A stretch of DNA of 64,000 nt from Antedon mediterranea (lineage: Eukaryota > Echinodermata > Crinoidea > Comatulida > Antedonidae), in contig NC_092677.1 in NCBI RefSeq assembly GCF_964355755.1, positions 10,128,601 through 10,192,600 on the forward strand, written 5' to 3'. The notes below the pieces were generated by a model. The model searched no databases. It was not told the DNA's origin and saw only the letters and a list, made by a program, of their open reading frames with translations. This document shows, in pieces, positions 46,578-58,890 of the stretch. Position 1 is the stretch's first letter. The number at the start of each line of letters is the position of its first letter. Made by a program: the position numbers and the translations under genes.

Positions 46578-46945
46578 CTCATCTTTATCGTTTCAAATTA
46601 ATTAATTAAATTTTAGTATATCATCGGGCGGTTTAGAATTAATGTTCTGTGCCTAATGTGTTTATATAAATTATAATTATATTTTTTTATTTGGGAACTA
46701 GTGCTGTCCCGCCGTACCACGCCGAGATTGTTAAAGAGTCGCTATCTAATCGGGTTTGAACTATACCATGAAAGCCCCAGTGGTCTAATTTAGGTTAGGA
46801 CATTAGCATATCAAGCAGAAGGTCCGGGTTCGAATCTCACAGATTTCCTCATCTCATTGTTTCAAATTAATTAATTAAATTTCAGTATATCACCGGGCGG
46901 TTTAGAATTAATGTTCTATGCCTAATGTGTTTATTTATAATTGTT
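46578..46945 (+). mobile_element. tRNA-derived SINE and duplicated tail
   Basis: A tRNA-like head at 46774-46838 ('cagtggtctaatttaggtta' as A-box region and 'ggtccgggttcgaatctcac' as B-box region) is followed by a tail, 'cctcatctcattgtttcaaa' to 'tgcctaatgtgtttat' (46848-46945). The same tail occurs headless at 46578-46670. The head lacks a proper acceptor stem and CCA region, so it is a SINE and not a functional tRNA. Confidence 0.75.
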
Positions 46946-46949
46946 AATA

Positions 46950-48400
46950 GTATGGGTCATAACTTAACATATTGTAGGTGGAGTCAAAATAGTATGGCGC
47001 GCAAAGTGAGCACGTATAAGTAGGCCTACAGTACTGTTAAAGCCAGAGTTATTGGTTTTTTCCCCAAGGTATAGCCCACGGTCCAGAAGTCAATATACAA
47101 CCTGCTTCCGATATCAGGCTTAAAAATGCATAAAATATTATTAGCGCAATGCTATTTATTATTACCGTATGCGATGTAATGTATTGCCTCGGGATACGGA
47201 CCGTGCTTAACGGTGTAATTATACATTGTGCTTAGGCGGCCTAATGATGCTGGCCAATGTGAACTTAAACAACAACTAGGTCTATGGCAAGACTTCAATG
47301 GAAGCCTATTTGTAGTAGGCCCAAAAATCAACTTAAAGTCTTGTTTCCACTACTCGATTAGGACACTTGAACATGTATGCGCAACGCCAAAAAAAAAAAA
47401 AATAAATAAATAAAAATAAATAAATAAAAAAAATAATAATAATTTCCTAATACTTATTTACCGAAAAATGTGTACTTCAGGCGCGGCTCGATCACAAGCG
47501 ACGACTCATCTGAACTTTGACTTCAGATTGGTCAAATTAATTGCGTTGTACAGTACTTAGGTAATTGGGCCCGCGTGGGAACCGAGCTTAAACATGTTTT
47601 GTACGTAACAAGGACATAGGATAAATTGATATATTGATTAACTAATCGATAATGCCTATACTCTATAGATTAGAGTTGTTAATCGACTAGGATTGAATCT
47701 ATTATCGATTTGTTGAAAAATATTTTATTATTATTATTATTATTGATTTGCAAAATGCCGAAAGTATAATGCCATAAAAAAAATATTTTTTTAAATTGAA
47801 TATCGTGAAATCTATGTGAAACACAATTTCACGAAAATACGACTTAATGTCTATTGGCTATACTATACTGCCGGCAAACACATCACTTTTAAAATCCTTT
47901 CAACTTTGAGATGACACAATAGTCCTTGAGGTATTAGTCAGGCACGACGTTCTCATGATTGTTTATTTGATAATTTGATAATCTCTCCGTTACATTCCTT
48001 TTAAGGCATCACGTAATATAATAATCAGCATACCTGAATGCATGTATTTTTGAAAAAAAGTAATTCATTTTCGCTTTGAAGGATTTAAATTGGAAGTTGT
48101 TTTGTGTATTTTTTAGAAGTAGGATGTATGTTTGTTGTTGGATTTATTTATTTCAATATTATTGTCTTTTCTCTATGGTAAATCTCTCCCTTCCACTAGC
48201 ATAGGGTTAACGTTGATGCATTGACGTCGTATAAGTGATTTGACCAATCAGATCATCCGGAGAACTTCCGCATGTAATTGGTCAAAAGTTACGCGCACCA
48301 AGCTGTTACATAATTTGGAAAAAATGGTAACGTTGAAAGCAAGTTTAAAAAAAAACAGACTAAAAAGGAGAAATAATCAAATATGCCTACCAATGTTGTA
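46950..48400. other. Gene-poor spacer with A-rich microsatellite
   Basis: An (A)n/(AAAT)n tract lies at about 47388-47442 and a (TTA)n tract near 47730. Diverged MITE-B pieces lie at about 47495-47590 ('gatcacaagcgacgactcat', 'gtgggaaccgagctta') and 48195-48310 ('gtgatttgaccaatcagatc'). No exon is recognised. Confidence 0.5.
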
Positions 48401-48408
48401 CATTTGTA

Positions 48409-48569
48409 AAGCTCTGTCTACACTATCAGACTTTATGTGACAACAAATGTGATATGCCCATATATGGACATGATGATGTCATATCACCACCATATTTTGG
48501 CATATAACTACCATATTTGGACACATCACACTTTTTTGTCAAACTAGTTTGATAGTGTAGACGGAGCTT
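48409..48569 (-). mobile_element. MITE-A copy
   Basis: Left end AAGCTCTGTCTACACTATCA after TA, right end 'gatagtgtagacggagctt'. The core has the reverse-orientation pair 'tcaccaccatattttggcat' and 'actaccatatttggacacat'. Confidence 0.9.
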
Positions 48570-48717
48570 CAAAGACGAACAGCAACACAAACAATTGTTT
48601 TCAGAGAATAGTAATAGATATTTAATTTACTCATCAATAAACAATCTACAATTAATACTGGTACTGTATAATAATGACGTCACACCAAAAACATTGTTGT
48701 TCACAAAGACTACGTCC

Positions 48718-48876
48718 GTCACAACTCGCGGAACACCCCTATTCAGGGGACACCAATGAAGTGGACATATACCCGCATGAGGGGGCAATATAATTGTTAA
48801 CATTATGGCCAACCCCTATTCAGGAGACATTTCTATTGAAGGGACATTTTGGTGGTTCCCGAAACGGTGTCCCCTT
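48718..48876 (+). repeat. Dispersed repeat C
   Basis: 'cggaacacccctattcaggg', 'gggacatttctattgaaggg' style phrases and 'tggttcccgaaacggtgtcc' match repeat C at 23826 and 53435. It abuts the MITE-B copy at 48880. Confidence 0.7.
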
Positions 48877-48879
48877 TTA

Positions 48880-49054
48880 AAGTGTGGTTCCCACTAGCGA
48901 CGCAACGCAAGGACGTAACGCAACGCAAGTGAATTGACCAATCACAAGCGATGGCTTATTCGCTTGTGATTGCTAACTGTCTATAACTTCGCTTGTCATT
49001 TGTTAAAACGCTTGCGTTGCGTTTACGTCCTTGCGTTCTAGTGGGAACCAAGCT
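48880..49054 (-). mobile_element. MITE-B, near-complete reverse copy
   Basis: 'agtgtggttcccactagcga' to 'ttctagtgggaaccaagct', with TTA on both sides (48877-48879 and 49055-49057). The internal arms are in reverse order compared with 33482. It lies about 140 bp past the CNG-channel stop codon, so it may be within or just after that gene's 3' UTR. A minus-strand AATAAA at 49089-49084 precedes it. Confidence 0.9.
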
Positions 49055-49191
49055 TTATATCGGAGTTTTATATTACTGTATTATTTATTTTACTTGAATA
49101 CAAATGTAAAGCACCACACATTTTGTATTATTTAACCATAGGGTCCATTTCGTATTATTTCTTTTTCTTTATTTTTGGATTAATTTAACGT

Positions 49192-52100
49192 CTATTTTTG
49201 TATGTCCTCTTCGATGTCAATGTGCGTTGATGTCTTTCGCAATTTATTTGGTGGTAAAGTTGAATGCCTCTCACTTTCATTGTTTCTTTCGGGTTCTGTA
49301 TTTTCTCTTTTGTTGAACACGTCTATCTTATCATCCCTTTGAGCATCTTCTGTGACCACATCTCCCTCCATATCTATGTGGGTTGATGTTTTTCTTAATC
49401 GTTTAGGATCAGCTGGTTGAGATAAACTAGAGGGCATCTGCTCTTGTTTCACCTGACATTTGGATGTCTGCTGTATCTTCTCACCATCTAGATCTTCATG
49501 CTCAAGTTCTTTATCTTTACATTGAATCATTTTATCATCCGCCTTTTCATTCTTATGTTCGGTGTTTTCTACGTCGCTCTCTAAATCAATGCACGTGGTT
49601 GTCTTTATTAATTTGTTACAATTTGAAGTGAGTGTGTTGTCTGTATCACCCCCGTTAGAAACAATGGTTTGTTCCAATTTAACATCAGCATTAATATTCT
49701 CCTTAACTTTTCCATAATCATCTTGACTACCCTCTTTAGCTGTAATGGGCTGTTCTAATTTGAAATGGTCATCACCAATCTTTGATATATTAGACTGTTC
49801 TATTTTATTAGAGGGGTTAACATTTTCTTTGACTACAATTATATGTTCTTGATCAGGTAACTCACAATGATTGGTCGACTCTTCATTGCCAGTATTGCCT
49901 TGTGATCCTTCACTTGGAACTACTCCATCAGAAGGTTGATGAACGATAACGTTGGGCTCTCCAGATGCATTCTTCATAATGTTTTCCTCAGTAAATGAAT
50001 CCTTATGGTTTTGCATCTCATTAAAATCACTATCGTCATCTTCGCTCTCATCTTGAGGAGGCATCCCGCCCTTCAATATCGTTGCTGCGAGTTTCTTTTT
50101 ACGGGAAACTTGTAGAACGGCATTGAAAAACCTTGGTGTGTTCCTTTTATCAGCTGTGAGTATAGACTCCGCTATAAGTGACTTTCCACGCCGCTTTTTC
50201 TTTGGACCGACACCATTCTCTTCATTTTTCTTAAGAATTTCGCTAAAGAAAAATAAATACATTATTCATCATATGGCAGTAGAGTTAAATATAATTGTTA
50301 TTAGCTTTGATTTGAGCAAAATATAATATAAAAATAAGCACTATATATATACAGGATGCTGTATTTCCACACCTGACAACAGACTATTAAATATTATCTT
50401 GCAATAGGAATTGCATATACTGTATTCTTACTTTGCTTTCTTCTGCAACAGTTCTTGGGCCTCTGGATAATTTACCAATGTCTCATGGAGGGTTTTTTTG
50501 TCCAGGACAAAGAGGTTGGCATACCCTGGTGAATACACATCAGCAGTACGACGATTTCCACCAGACAGGCTTAGGAGGCTGATGACAAAGAGTTTAACAA
50601 ATTTCGTATACCACTTATCAATTAGAGGTGTTCAAGAGAGGTGATCTCCAGGGCAGTTGCAAAACAGCATCTATTAACAGTGGCGTAACGGCTATGAGCG
50701 CTCACTGGTTAAACCCCGGGGACCCAGAGCTTATAGGGACCCATGAGCAGTGCCCAGAGGAAAAGACAGGCATTAAAATATGTCGAAAAAGCTAAAAACG
50801 CCCAAGGCCTCAGCGTTGGAGGGCCACTTAGGGTTCCTAAACCAGGGGCCTCAGATCTCTATGTTACGCCACTGTCTACTATTCACACATGGTGAAGATA
50901 TCTTTAAAATTTTATTTTGTTAGTGAGCATGCATTTGGGAAAAAAAGACCTGCTTAAAATCTCATCTGACGAACGAGACAAGAGTCTTGGTGGTTAGATT
51001 CGATCTGTTTCAGTAACCTACCTTATTTCTCCAAAGACACTGCCAGCATGTAGAGTTGCAAGAACTTTACCCCCTCCTAACACCTGTACCTGTCCACTTT
51101 TAATAATATACATTTCTTTACCAACTTCACCCTTAAAACAGAAAAATACTTTGGGCATATCATATTATATTTTAAACAACATCATGGGAACTCAATGGAA
51201 CAAGGAAGAGAAATATTGAATGAATAGTATGACATTTTAAATTTGTACGTGTTCTATAACTTTTAGTTGGCTTAGTTTTTTAAATTGTAATTGAAATTAA
51301 AATTTCAACAGTTTTTACTCACTTTACGACAAATAAAATCTCCAGGCAAAAATAAAACAGCTCTCAATTTTAGCATCAAATCTCTCAGTAACATCTTATC
51401 ACAGTCCTACAAGATATAGAAAAGTTGAAATTACCGTTGTCCTTGTTAGTTGCTAGCTGGTAGTGTTTCAGTGAAGTTGCTCTTATGGCACACTATCAGT
51501 CTCTGTTATGTAAATATCTGAATGGGTTCTGGCATAGTTTTAATAGGTTGGAAGGAAGAGAAATTTGCTATAACATGTGTTTATATACTTCACCTGGAAC
51601 AGAGATACTTTCGTAAGTGTGTCCATGTGGACATGAATGGCTATATCTGTTTGCATCTTGAGAGGAACTCCAGACAAGATGTCTGCTTCATCTGAAAACA
51701 TTGAAAACAAAGTCTTTCATGTAAAAAATTCATTTACATCCAACAGAAAGTGTCACCAATTACAGGATGGACAAACCATGGAGGTATAAAATTTGATAAA
51801 CTACACTGCTCGAAAGTGTAATTTGAGGCTTAGGAAGTGGATTACAGTAGTATAGTGAGCTAATACAAGCCAAGCACAATGTCAGGATTGAACCCTGGAT
51901 ATTGATATTGGATGGCAAGCATGTTAACCACCAAGCTACAGCTCCAGCTAAATCTACATGTAGCATTTATATATTTAGTTATCATAAATTGAGGCAGGTT
52001 ACTTTTTTCATGTTATTTTATATTCAATAGTGAACTGTGGGTACAGCTCATGAGTGCTACACCTAATCCTAATCCAAGTTAATAGTAGGCCTACATTGTC

Positions 52101-55100
52101 TTCTGAATGAGGTCTTAATCTGTTGGTAAAATGGATGAAATCACATGATCACTAGAAGCAAATCCATCTGTTAACCAATTACATACCAATAAGTTCTCCA
52201 CTGTCCCACTTATACATGTACCACATACGGACCTTCTTCTGCACATGCTCAGGTATTTGCCAGTTCTTCAACAGCAGCATGGTGTTGTCCATTCTCTCTC
52301 GGAATCTCTCCTTGGTGGCACTTGCTGCCCCTACAATATCCCGCATCTGCAAATGAAGACATTCTAATCCTTTGAAGTTGTAATGGTAATGTGTAGTAGG
52401 CCTATAAATTATGATATTAAGTAGTGTATGCCAGTTATTCTACTCCGCTGTAGTTATTTTTTCTTTAGGTGAACGGATGATATAGCTTGTTTAGTGTGGT
52501 CTTGTCATTTTGAGAAATACATTTTACTTTAAGGGTAGTTTGAACCAGGTCACAACACAAGGATGTGTGAGCAACAAAAGCAGATTTGACCAATCAAAAT
52601 CAACAGTTTGGATGATTCATCACTTGTAATTGGTCAATAACTTTCTCTGCATGCCTGTAAAACCTTGTGTTGCGTTCTAGCAGGAACTAAAGCTTTAATG
52701 TCCTTGGAAACGAACCTGACCAATGATAGATGCAAAGACAAATATACCGATGGCGAAATCAATATTCATGAAGACGATTTCAAGGTCTGTCATGGGAACG
52801 GGCAGGTTTCCAATTGTGATGAGCGTTTTGGTTGCTCGGTACATACATCGTATATAGCTATTGAGGAAAATAAGATATCAATTAATATATAATGTAATAT
52901 TTATCCCAACATAACCATACATTTGTTACAGTACTACCAGTACAAACAAATTTCAATCTACACCAAAGCAGGGTATGGTTTCAGTTAGCAATGTTATTGT
53001 TGGTAAACTTTGCTGATGTGAACCATATCATCTAGTTCCCATGGCCTATCCTCATCCTATCATTTATAATTTTCTTTTTACAACTGCCAATACAGTAGAA
53101 CTCTCTTGGATATGCTCCAGAATTAAACCAAAGACATTCCTTGATAGAACAAAGGAAGAGTGTAATTTCACTTTTAAAGCGTGTAATTTCACTCTCCCCT
53201 GATAGAACTATATGAAAACGTACGGGTTAGAATTCTCTGCGTTGTTGTAAACCCATTCATTGACTCCGATGCCTTCATAGAGAGAGATTGCGTAATAACA
53301 GCAAGTGTTTAGATGTATCATATACAACAGGTAGCTAACCATTTTTCCAACTCTAAAATTTGAAAGAATGCATAGAAGTTATTTGAAATACAACAAAATA
53401 ACATTTTGAAATGAATTGAAGGGAAATACATCTTTTAACACCACAGCCAACCACTATACAGGGAACATCCCGGGATTAAAGGGACACATGTTTTAACACT
53501 ATGGCTATGTACTATTTAGGTGACAGCCAATTAAGGAAACATTCTCTTGTGAAATGATGTTTAAACACTACAGTCAACCACTAAGAATTCATTAAAGGAA
53601 CACGTTTTTGGGTCCCGAAAGGTATCTCCTAATGGATTTTCTACTGTAGTTGGGGGCAATATAACACTACGCTCAACCTCTATTAAGGGGTTCATTTTGT
53701 TGGGTTACAAAGGTTTCCCCTTAATATGGGTTTTACTATACCTAAATGCATTTGCGAAACTAGAGCTACTTTCAAAACGACTGACAAACTCATTGTAGCT
53801 ATGGTACTTGAGCAAACGTGGTAAGCGTATAAAAATCATGAATCTTTCGTTCAACCAAATCTTGGAAAGCAGGTCAAAGGGTAAAAGACATACAACATCC
53901 AACTAAAAAATACAAACATCGACATATATTTTATTAATTTCACCAAATACAAATACAGAACAAATAGCTTGATTGCGCCAAGAAGTGCCAAAAGAGCCAT
54001 GCCACTTTACAACAATAGTTAAAGTTTCATTTTTTTAATAAATATTTTTTTATATTTTTTTCACACTTACCTTAAAATTGTTTGTTGAAAAGTAATACTT
54101 CTTTGTCAGTGCTTTATCCTCCTGCAAAGAAAATCGTAGTATGTATAAAGTTTAATCATTGGTGGTCGTCTGCTCTATTTAACTCTGCTCCGCCTCATTA
54201 AATGGAGAAATCAATTTTTCAACTCATGTATTATGATTATTCTCACCATTCAACACATAAATCTTAATTATTTGTATAACAGTATTAAAAAATCTGAATC
54301 TATCTTTAAATCTATTTCTAGTCACTTACCACGTACATACCACCATGTATAAATTGAATCCGCATCCGCAAGAAGATGTCCAGGAAATATACAAGGTCAA
54401 ATAATAGGTCAAAGCCCAACCACATGAAAAAACTTTTCTCCTCATTTATCAAATTATTATCATAACCAAACACCCCTCTCAGAAAAATGGTGACAGCATT
54501 GTATACAAATGCAACAGCAACTATGAAGAGCCATGCTAGCCAAAGTGAACCTACGAAATAAAATAAATTGAAATTTTGATTTATTTTTTCACAATTAGAT
54601 AAAATTGGAATACCGTAAAACCTTAAAAAGATTTTCGATGTTTTATGGTAGTTCTATGGTATGAATATTTTTATAATATACAATCCCACTTACCTGCTGG
54701 ATCTATAGATTTCATATGTTTTAACCTCTTCAACCATTTTGGTAATGTGATCTTTTTTGAGAAAAAGCTAACCTCTAAAGCAGTTTCTTCCACACACGAA
54801 CTTGGTGCAAATGAATCTAGCCTTTTCCGTTTTTTAGACATAGGAACTAAAGCAAAACAATTATTATTCTTATACAGTATGATTTTAAATAATAATATAT
54901 ACTTTTTATTAGTCAAATGTTTTGCCCTACTCTGATGTAATTTGTACTTTATACCAAGTACATTGAGAAAAAATATGCAAGTAATTCTAGGGTAGGACTA
55001 GAACCCACGACCTTCAAATCAATAGCCTAGCGTTCATACCTCTAGACCACTGAGGTTGCGCTGATGGCTAGGGGTTAGATTAAGGAAAAACATCTGACCA

Positions 55101-57555
55101 ATTACTCAACACCACAGTACAAACAATTACAATACTTTTGATTATTTCTCAGTTGAGAGGGTTTACCTTCCAAGGCTTCAGGGTGTATTTTATTCTGGCG
55201 TAGTTTGTTGGCTTTGGTTGCTACCGTCTTAAAGATTTGACGAAATCGATCAGTTTTAAATGATTCTTCAGCATCAATACTGTAAAAAATTACAGTTAGG
55301 TCAATTCTCAGCCAAGACTATTTATTGATTTTCACCGGCCCCCTATCTCCAAATCTATCTACACCATTTAAAATCATCACTTTTATTGTCTGAAGCCCTC
55401 TTTTATATTGAAAAGTACATATTATCAAGGGGGAAGGGCAGCCAGCCCAGTTCCCCCACCTCTCCACCCCAAATAAATGATGGGATCAAACTCAGCACTT
55501 CATTTCACCGTTTTTCGGCCCTTTCACCACCCCCACTCTCACCGTTATTTAAATTGATCCGCCACTGATTATGATGGGTAAGAGCCTACAGTATGTGGGC
55601 ACAGTATATTTATCATGGTCTTCGGAAGCTTAGAACAAGAAAGAAACATTACCAGGCGGATCAAAAGAATAACATATAATATTTATATAGTCTGTCAAAA
55701 TATCAAGAGTAGTTCATAATTTCAAAGGGGAGTGCACATCCTAGATCTATCCTGCTAGGTCTACCCCTGATTACTATGCAAACATCAATCGAATCATCTT
55801 ATCAATATGGCTCAGTACCAAACCTGAAACTTCCATCACTGCTGACTAAACTGTTACTGCTACTGATAGATGACAACTTTCTAGCCCATGCTGGACTTAA
55901 AGGTGACAATGGAGTCAATGGCTTTATTGATGACATATCAAAAGATTTCTGGAAAAAAAATGTCACAAAGTTTAACAAAAAAGTGTGATGTGCCCAAATA
56001 TGGTGGTGATATGGCCAAATATGGAAGTGATATGACATCATCATGTCCATATATGGGCATATTACATCTTTTTGTAACATAACGTTTGATAGTGTAGCTT
56101 TAGAGTAAGCATTATACTTACACTGATACAGTTCAGTCCGTCCAATGACTTTTGATGTTTAAAAGTATACCTTGGTGAGAGAAGGTCAGGGGTCGCATCT
56201 GATAGTGGGAAGCTGTGTCGTTTGCTGAGGACCATACCAGGAAGTGGAGGAATTGTTAGAGACAAATTAGAACTGCAAGATTAAAAACAAAACATTTCTA
56301 TATGAAATGTAGTAAATGAAAAACATGATTTATAATGTTTGATGATTAAAATCTCACCTATTGAAACCTGAATGTGGAGTAGATGATTCGTCGCATGTCA
56401 GTACCGTATCCTGTGTCTGGCTTCGTGGTACGGTTTGCAGGGATCTTGTTCCCGGACTTAGAGCAAGAGCTCCTGCGACTGTGGCTGTTGGTAGTGATAG
56501 CATGGAAGACATGCTTGCTGTATCCAATAAGCCTGGAATGTCCCATCCTGAAGTTTTGCAAAAATAATAATATTATATTACAGAGAAATCAGATAATACC
56601 GTTATTTCAAATATTGAAATGGATTAATCAAAGTAATTAATTAGGTAGACAAATTGAATTGCAAGGTTAAACATTCCTTTAAGCTTGGTTCCCACTAGAA
56701 CGTAACACAAGAACGTAAACGCAATGCAAGCATTTTAACCAATGACAAGCGAAGTTATAGACAGTTAGCAATCACAAGCGAATAAGCCATCGCTTGTGAT
56801 TGGTCAATTCACTTGCGTTGCGTTACGTCCTTGTGTTGCGTCACTAGTGGGAACCACGCTTTAACTGTATTAAGACAATTCAGAAAAGGCCATACAGAAT
56901 AGAATATAGTTAAATTACATAAGTGATTAAGTGAATAATAATAATAATAACAATATTGAAGTCACAATAGGTCTTCCTTGTATACATTATTACTGTTGAT
57001 TACTTATTATATTGATAAATTATAATTTCAATGATGATATTACAACTACAACCTATGACGGTATTCATCATTCGCACTTGGGCTAAGGGAAACACCCTTA
57101 AAATTAAGACAATCTCCTATCTAAAGTAAATACAATTTAAAGGAAATACTTATTACTTAGTATTTATTGAGAAAAATACTTAAATATTTAAGGGAAATAT
57201 CTCACACTTGTGTGATTGGTGAATACAGCCACTAGTTTATTTCGAAAACTAGTTTTAACCCCATCAGTGTGAAAGGGGCTTGGCAGCACCCAATCCTATC
57301 TCTCTACATGATTGCATCAATACCTTCTTTTCCTTGTGGGTGACCGTACTCCAAATTTAACTCATCATCCTGAACGAAACCATGGTTTATTTTGCTAGGA
57401 AAACTGAATCCATTAGAATGTTTAGTTTTCTTAGGTGAGGAGAGGCAAATTGTTGGTGTGTTTGGGCTTGGGGGTGAAATTCCATTGATAGAAAATTTTT
57501 CCGAGGGCGATCGAAAGACATGAAGTTCCAAATTGTTCGGCCGTGAAGAAGTCAT
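49192..57555 (-). CDS. CNGB: Cyclic-nucleotide-gated cation channel beta subunit
   Basis: Seventeen exons join in frame on the minus strand: 57555-57324, 56547-56358, 56272-56122, 55948-55824, 55279-55167, 54846-54694, 54550-54330, 54121-54071, 53902-53742, 53352-53224, 52857-52716, 52346-52187, 51691-51594, 51406-51323, 51131-51022, 50578-50432 and 50242-49192; 1105 residues. S1-S2 lie in exon 7 ([37 protein letters not shown]), S3-S4 in exon 9 ([22 protein letters not shown]), S5 in exon 10, and the pore and S6 in exon 11 ([25 protein letters not shown]). The C-linker is in exons 12-13 and the nucleotide-binding domain in exons 14-16 ([39 protein letters not shown]). The FFNAVLQ motif after the domain is beta-type. 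The protein is a plasma-membrane channel that works with alpha subunits. The acidic C-tail is unusually long. Confidence 0.95.
50677..50875. mobile_element. Short TIR element in CNGB intron 15
   Basis: Ends 'acagtggcgtaac' and 'gttacgccactgt' are perfect 13-bp inverted repeats enclosing about 170 bp without an ORF. The flanks 'ctatta' and 'ctacta' are similar and may be a diverged target duplication. It is not related to MITE-A or MITE-B. Confidence 0.8.
51880..51955 (-). mobile_element. tRNA-derived SINE head in CNGB intron 12
   Basis: On the minus strand, 'ggagctgtagcttggtggtt' and 'aacatgcttgcc' look like a tRNA A-box half, and 'ccagggttcaatcctgacat' looks like a B-box. The cloverleaf cannot be completed at the 3' end, so it is a SINE-type relic and not a gene. 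Confidence 0.65.
53435..53745 (+). repeat. Dispersed repeat C cluster overlapping CNGB exon 9 edge
   Basis: Several units in series ('caccacagccaaccactata', 'attaaagggacacatgtttt', 'tttgggtcccgaaaggtatc', 'ctctattaaggggttcattt'). The cluster reaches the donor of CNGB exon 9 (53742), so the donor side of this intron starts directly in repeat sequence. Confidence 0.68.
54983..55066 (-). mobile_element. tRNA-like SINE head in CNGB intron 5
   Basis: On the minus strand, 'cagtggtctagaggtatgaa' is followed by 'ggtcgtgggttctagtccta', which are A-box and B-box-like. The order and spacing fit a tRNA head of about 75 bp. No intact acceptor stem is seen. Confidence 0.65.
55962..56100 (+). mobile_element. 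MITE-A copy in CNGB intron 3
   Basis: The core 'cccaaatatggtggtgatat' and 'gtccatatatgggcatatta' is intact, and the right end 'gtttgatagtgtagctt' precedes TA. The left terminus is lost. It sits immediately next to the exon 4 acceptor (exon begins at 55948), so MITE sequence forms part of the branch-point region. Confidence 0.8.
56682..56860 (+). mobile_element. MITE-B, complete 179-bp copy in CNGB intron 1
   Basis: 'agcttggttcccactagaac' to 'cactagtgggaaccacgct', with TTA on both sides (56679-56681 and 56861-56863). It is the third copy of exactly 179 bp and is nearly identical by eye to the 33482 and 38306 copies. Confidence 0.93.
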
Positions 57556-57780
57556 CCTAGTAAAATAATATTGAGCTTCACATTATCTAAAAATGAAATT
57601 GAACAAGAAAATTGAATATTGGTATTTATTGTAATCATAGTTGGAGACTGTAAATATGTATTTTGTGTCATCATCTATTTCATTTATTGTATTAACAAAT
57701 TATTGTCATTATATATCTATTTCACTTCACTTTTATGGATAATACATTATTGCCATAAAGTTAAGATTGGTGTAATCTTA

Positions 57781-58328
57781 AAGATGTATTGTCCCTTTGA
57801 CTAATTCCAAAAAAATAAAAAATAAAAGATTTCGAAAAAAGGTGGGTCATTTTGAAGTATCATAATAGTTATTAACTATCACCAAAAATTTTTCGAAAAA
57901 AAAAAAATTTAACTGAAATACAGACGTTTTTTTGTTAAAAAAATAACTTTGACTTCCAGTCAAAGTTTTCAATCAAAACATATCCCATAATGCAACGCAC
58001 TTGTTTGGCTGCTCTGTATGCATAATCATAAAACTTCCTCATGATCTGTGTGAAAATACCTTCTTAACCGTGACGAGTTGTAAACAATCCTAATTTAGCA
58101 TATGCATAATGCGTACTCATGGTTTGAAATCTTTGTTTACTTTCACTCGTGACGATTTTCCAGATGAAATGTAATCAAACTAATTTACCTGTTAATTACG
58201 TAAACTTGTTGTTTTGGCTTAAATTTTTGACTTAAAGTGAATAACTTTAATATTACTTTGATATGGCCACTTTAAATTTAGAATATTTTGACCTTCATTT
58301 TTTTGTGTTTCAAGGGACAATACATCTT
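57781..58328. mobile_element. 548-bp TA-flanked TIR element upstream of CNGB
   Basis: Ends AAGATGTATTGTCCCTT and AAGGGACAATACATCTT are 17-bp inverted repeats flanked by TA on both sides. The interior is AT-rich without a transposase frame. Partial relatives occur near 11810 and 30126. It is likely a non-autonomous mariner-type element, inferred from the TA duplication. Confidence 0.83.
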
Positions 58329-58448
58329 TAAATATCATTAATAATAATATATAATTTAATTTGAGACAAAATAAAAAAAACCATTGCATTATATGAATTC
58401 TATAAAAAAAGAATAAAACTAGAGCAAGATGAAAAATAACTCATTCTA

Positions 58449-58890
58449 TATTATTATTAAGAAATATTTCTATATATTAACAAACAAAATTATTAGTTAC
58501 AACACTATAATATAAATGTGAAAAAAACTAAACAAATAATATTAAAAACAACAAATTCAATATTATTATTAAGAAATATTATTTCTATATATTAACAAAA
58601 TTATCATATTATCACCAATCAGATTGGTATTGTTGAAAAAGAATGATTTCGTTTACAACAACAGTATAATATAAATGTGAAAAAAACTAAACAAGCTTAA
58701 AAACTAAAAAAATAATATTAAAAACAACAAATTCACTATTATTATTAAGAAATATTATTTCTATATATTAACAAAATTAGCATATTATCACCAATCAGAT
58801 TGGTATTGTTGAAAAAGAATTATTTCGTTTACAACAACAGTATAATATAAATATGAAGAAATGTAAATAAACAAGCTTAAAAACTGCCTG
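58449..58890. repeat. AT-rich tandem repeat, three units
   Basis: Three units begin with 'tattattattaagaaatat' at about 58449, 58561 and 58737. Units two and three also share 'ccaatcagattggtattgtt', 'gaaaaagaat.atttcgttta' and 'acaagcttaaaaact'. The period is about 176 bp for the fuller units. Confidence 0.85.

Noticed and set aside
46774-46840. A tRNA gene
   Set aside because: A- and B-box-like words are present, but no acceptor stem or anticodon arm can be paired; a SINE head is the better reading.
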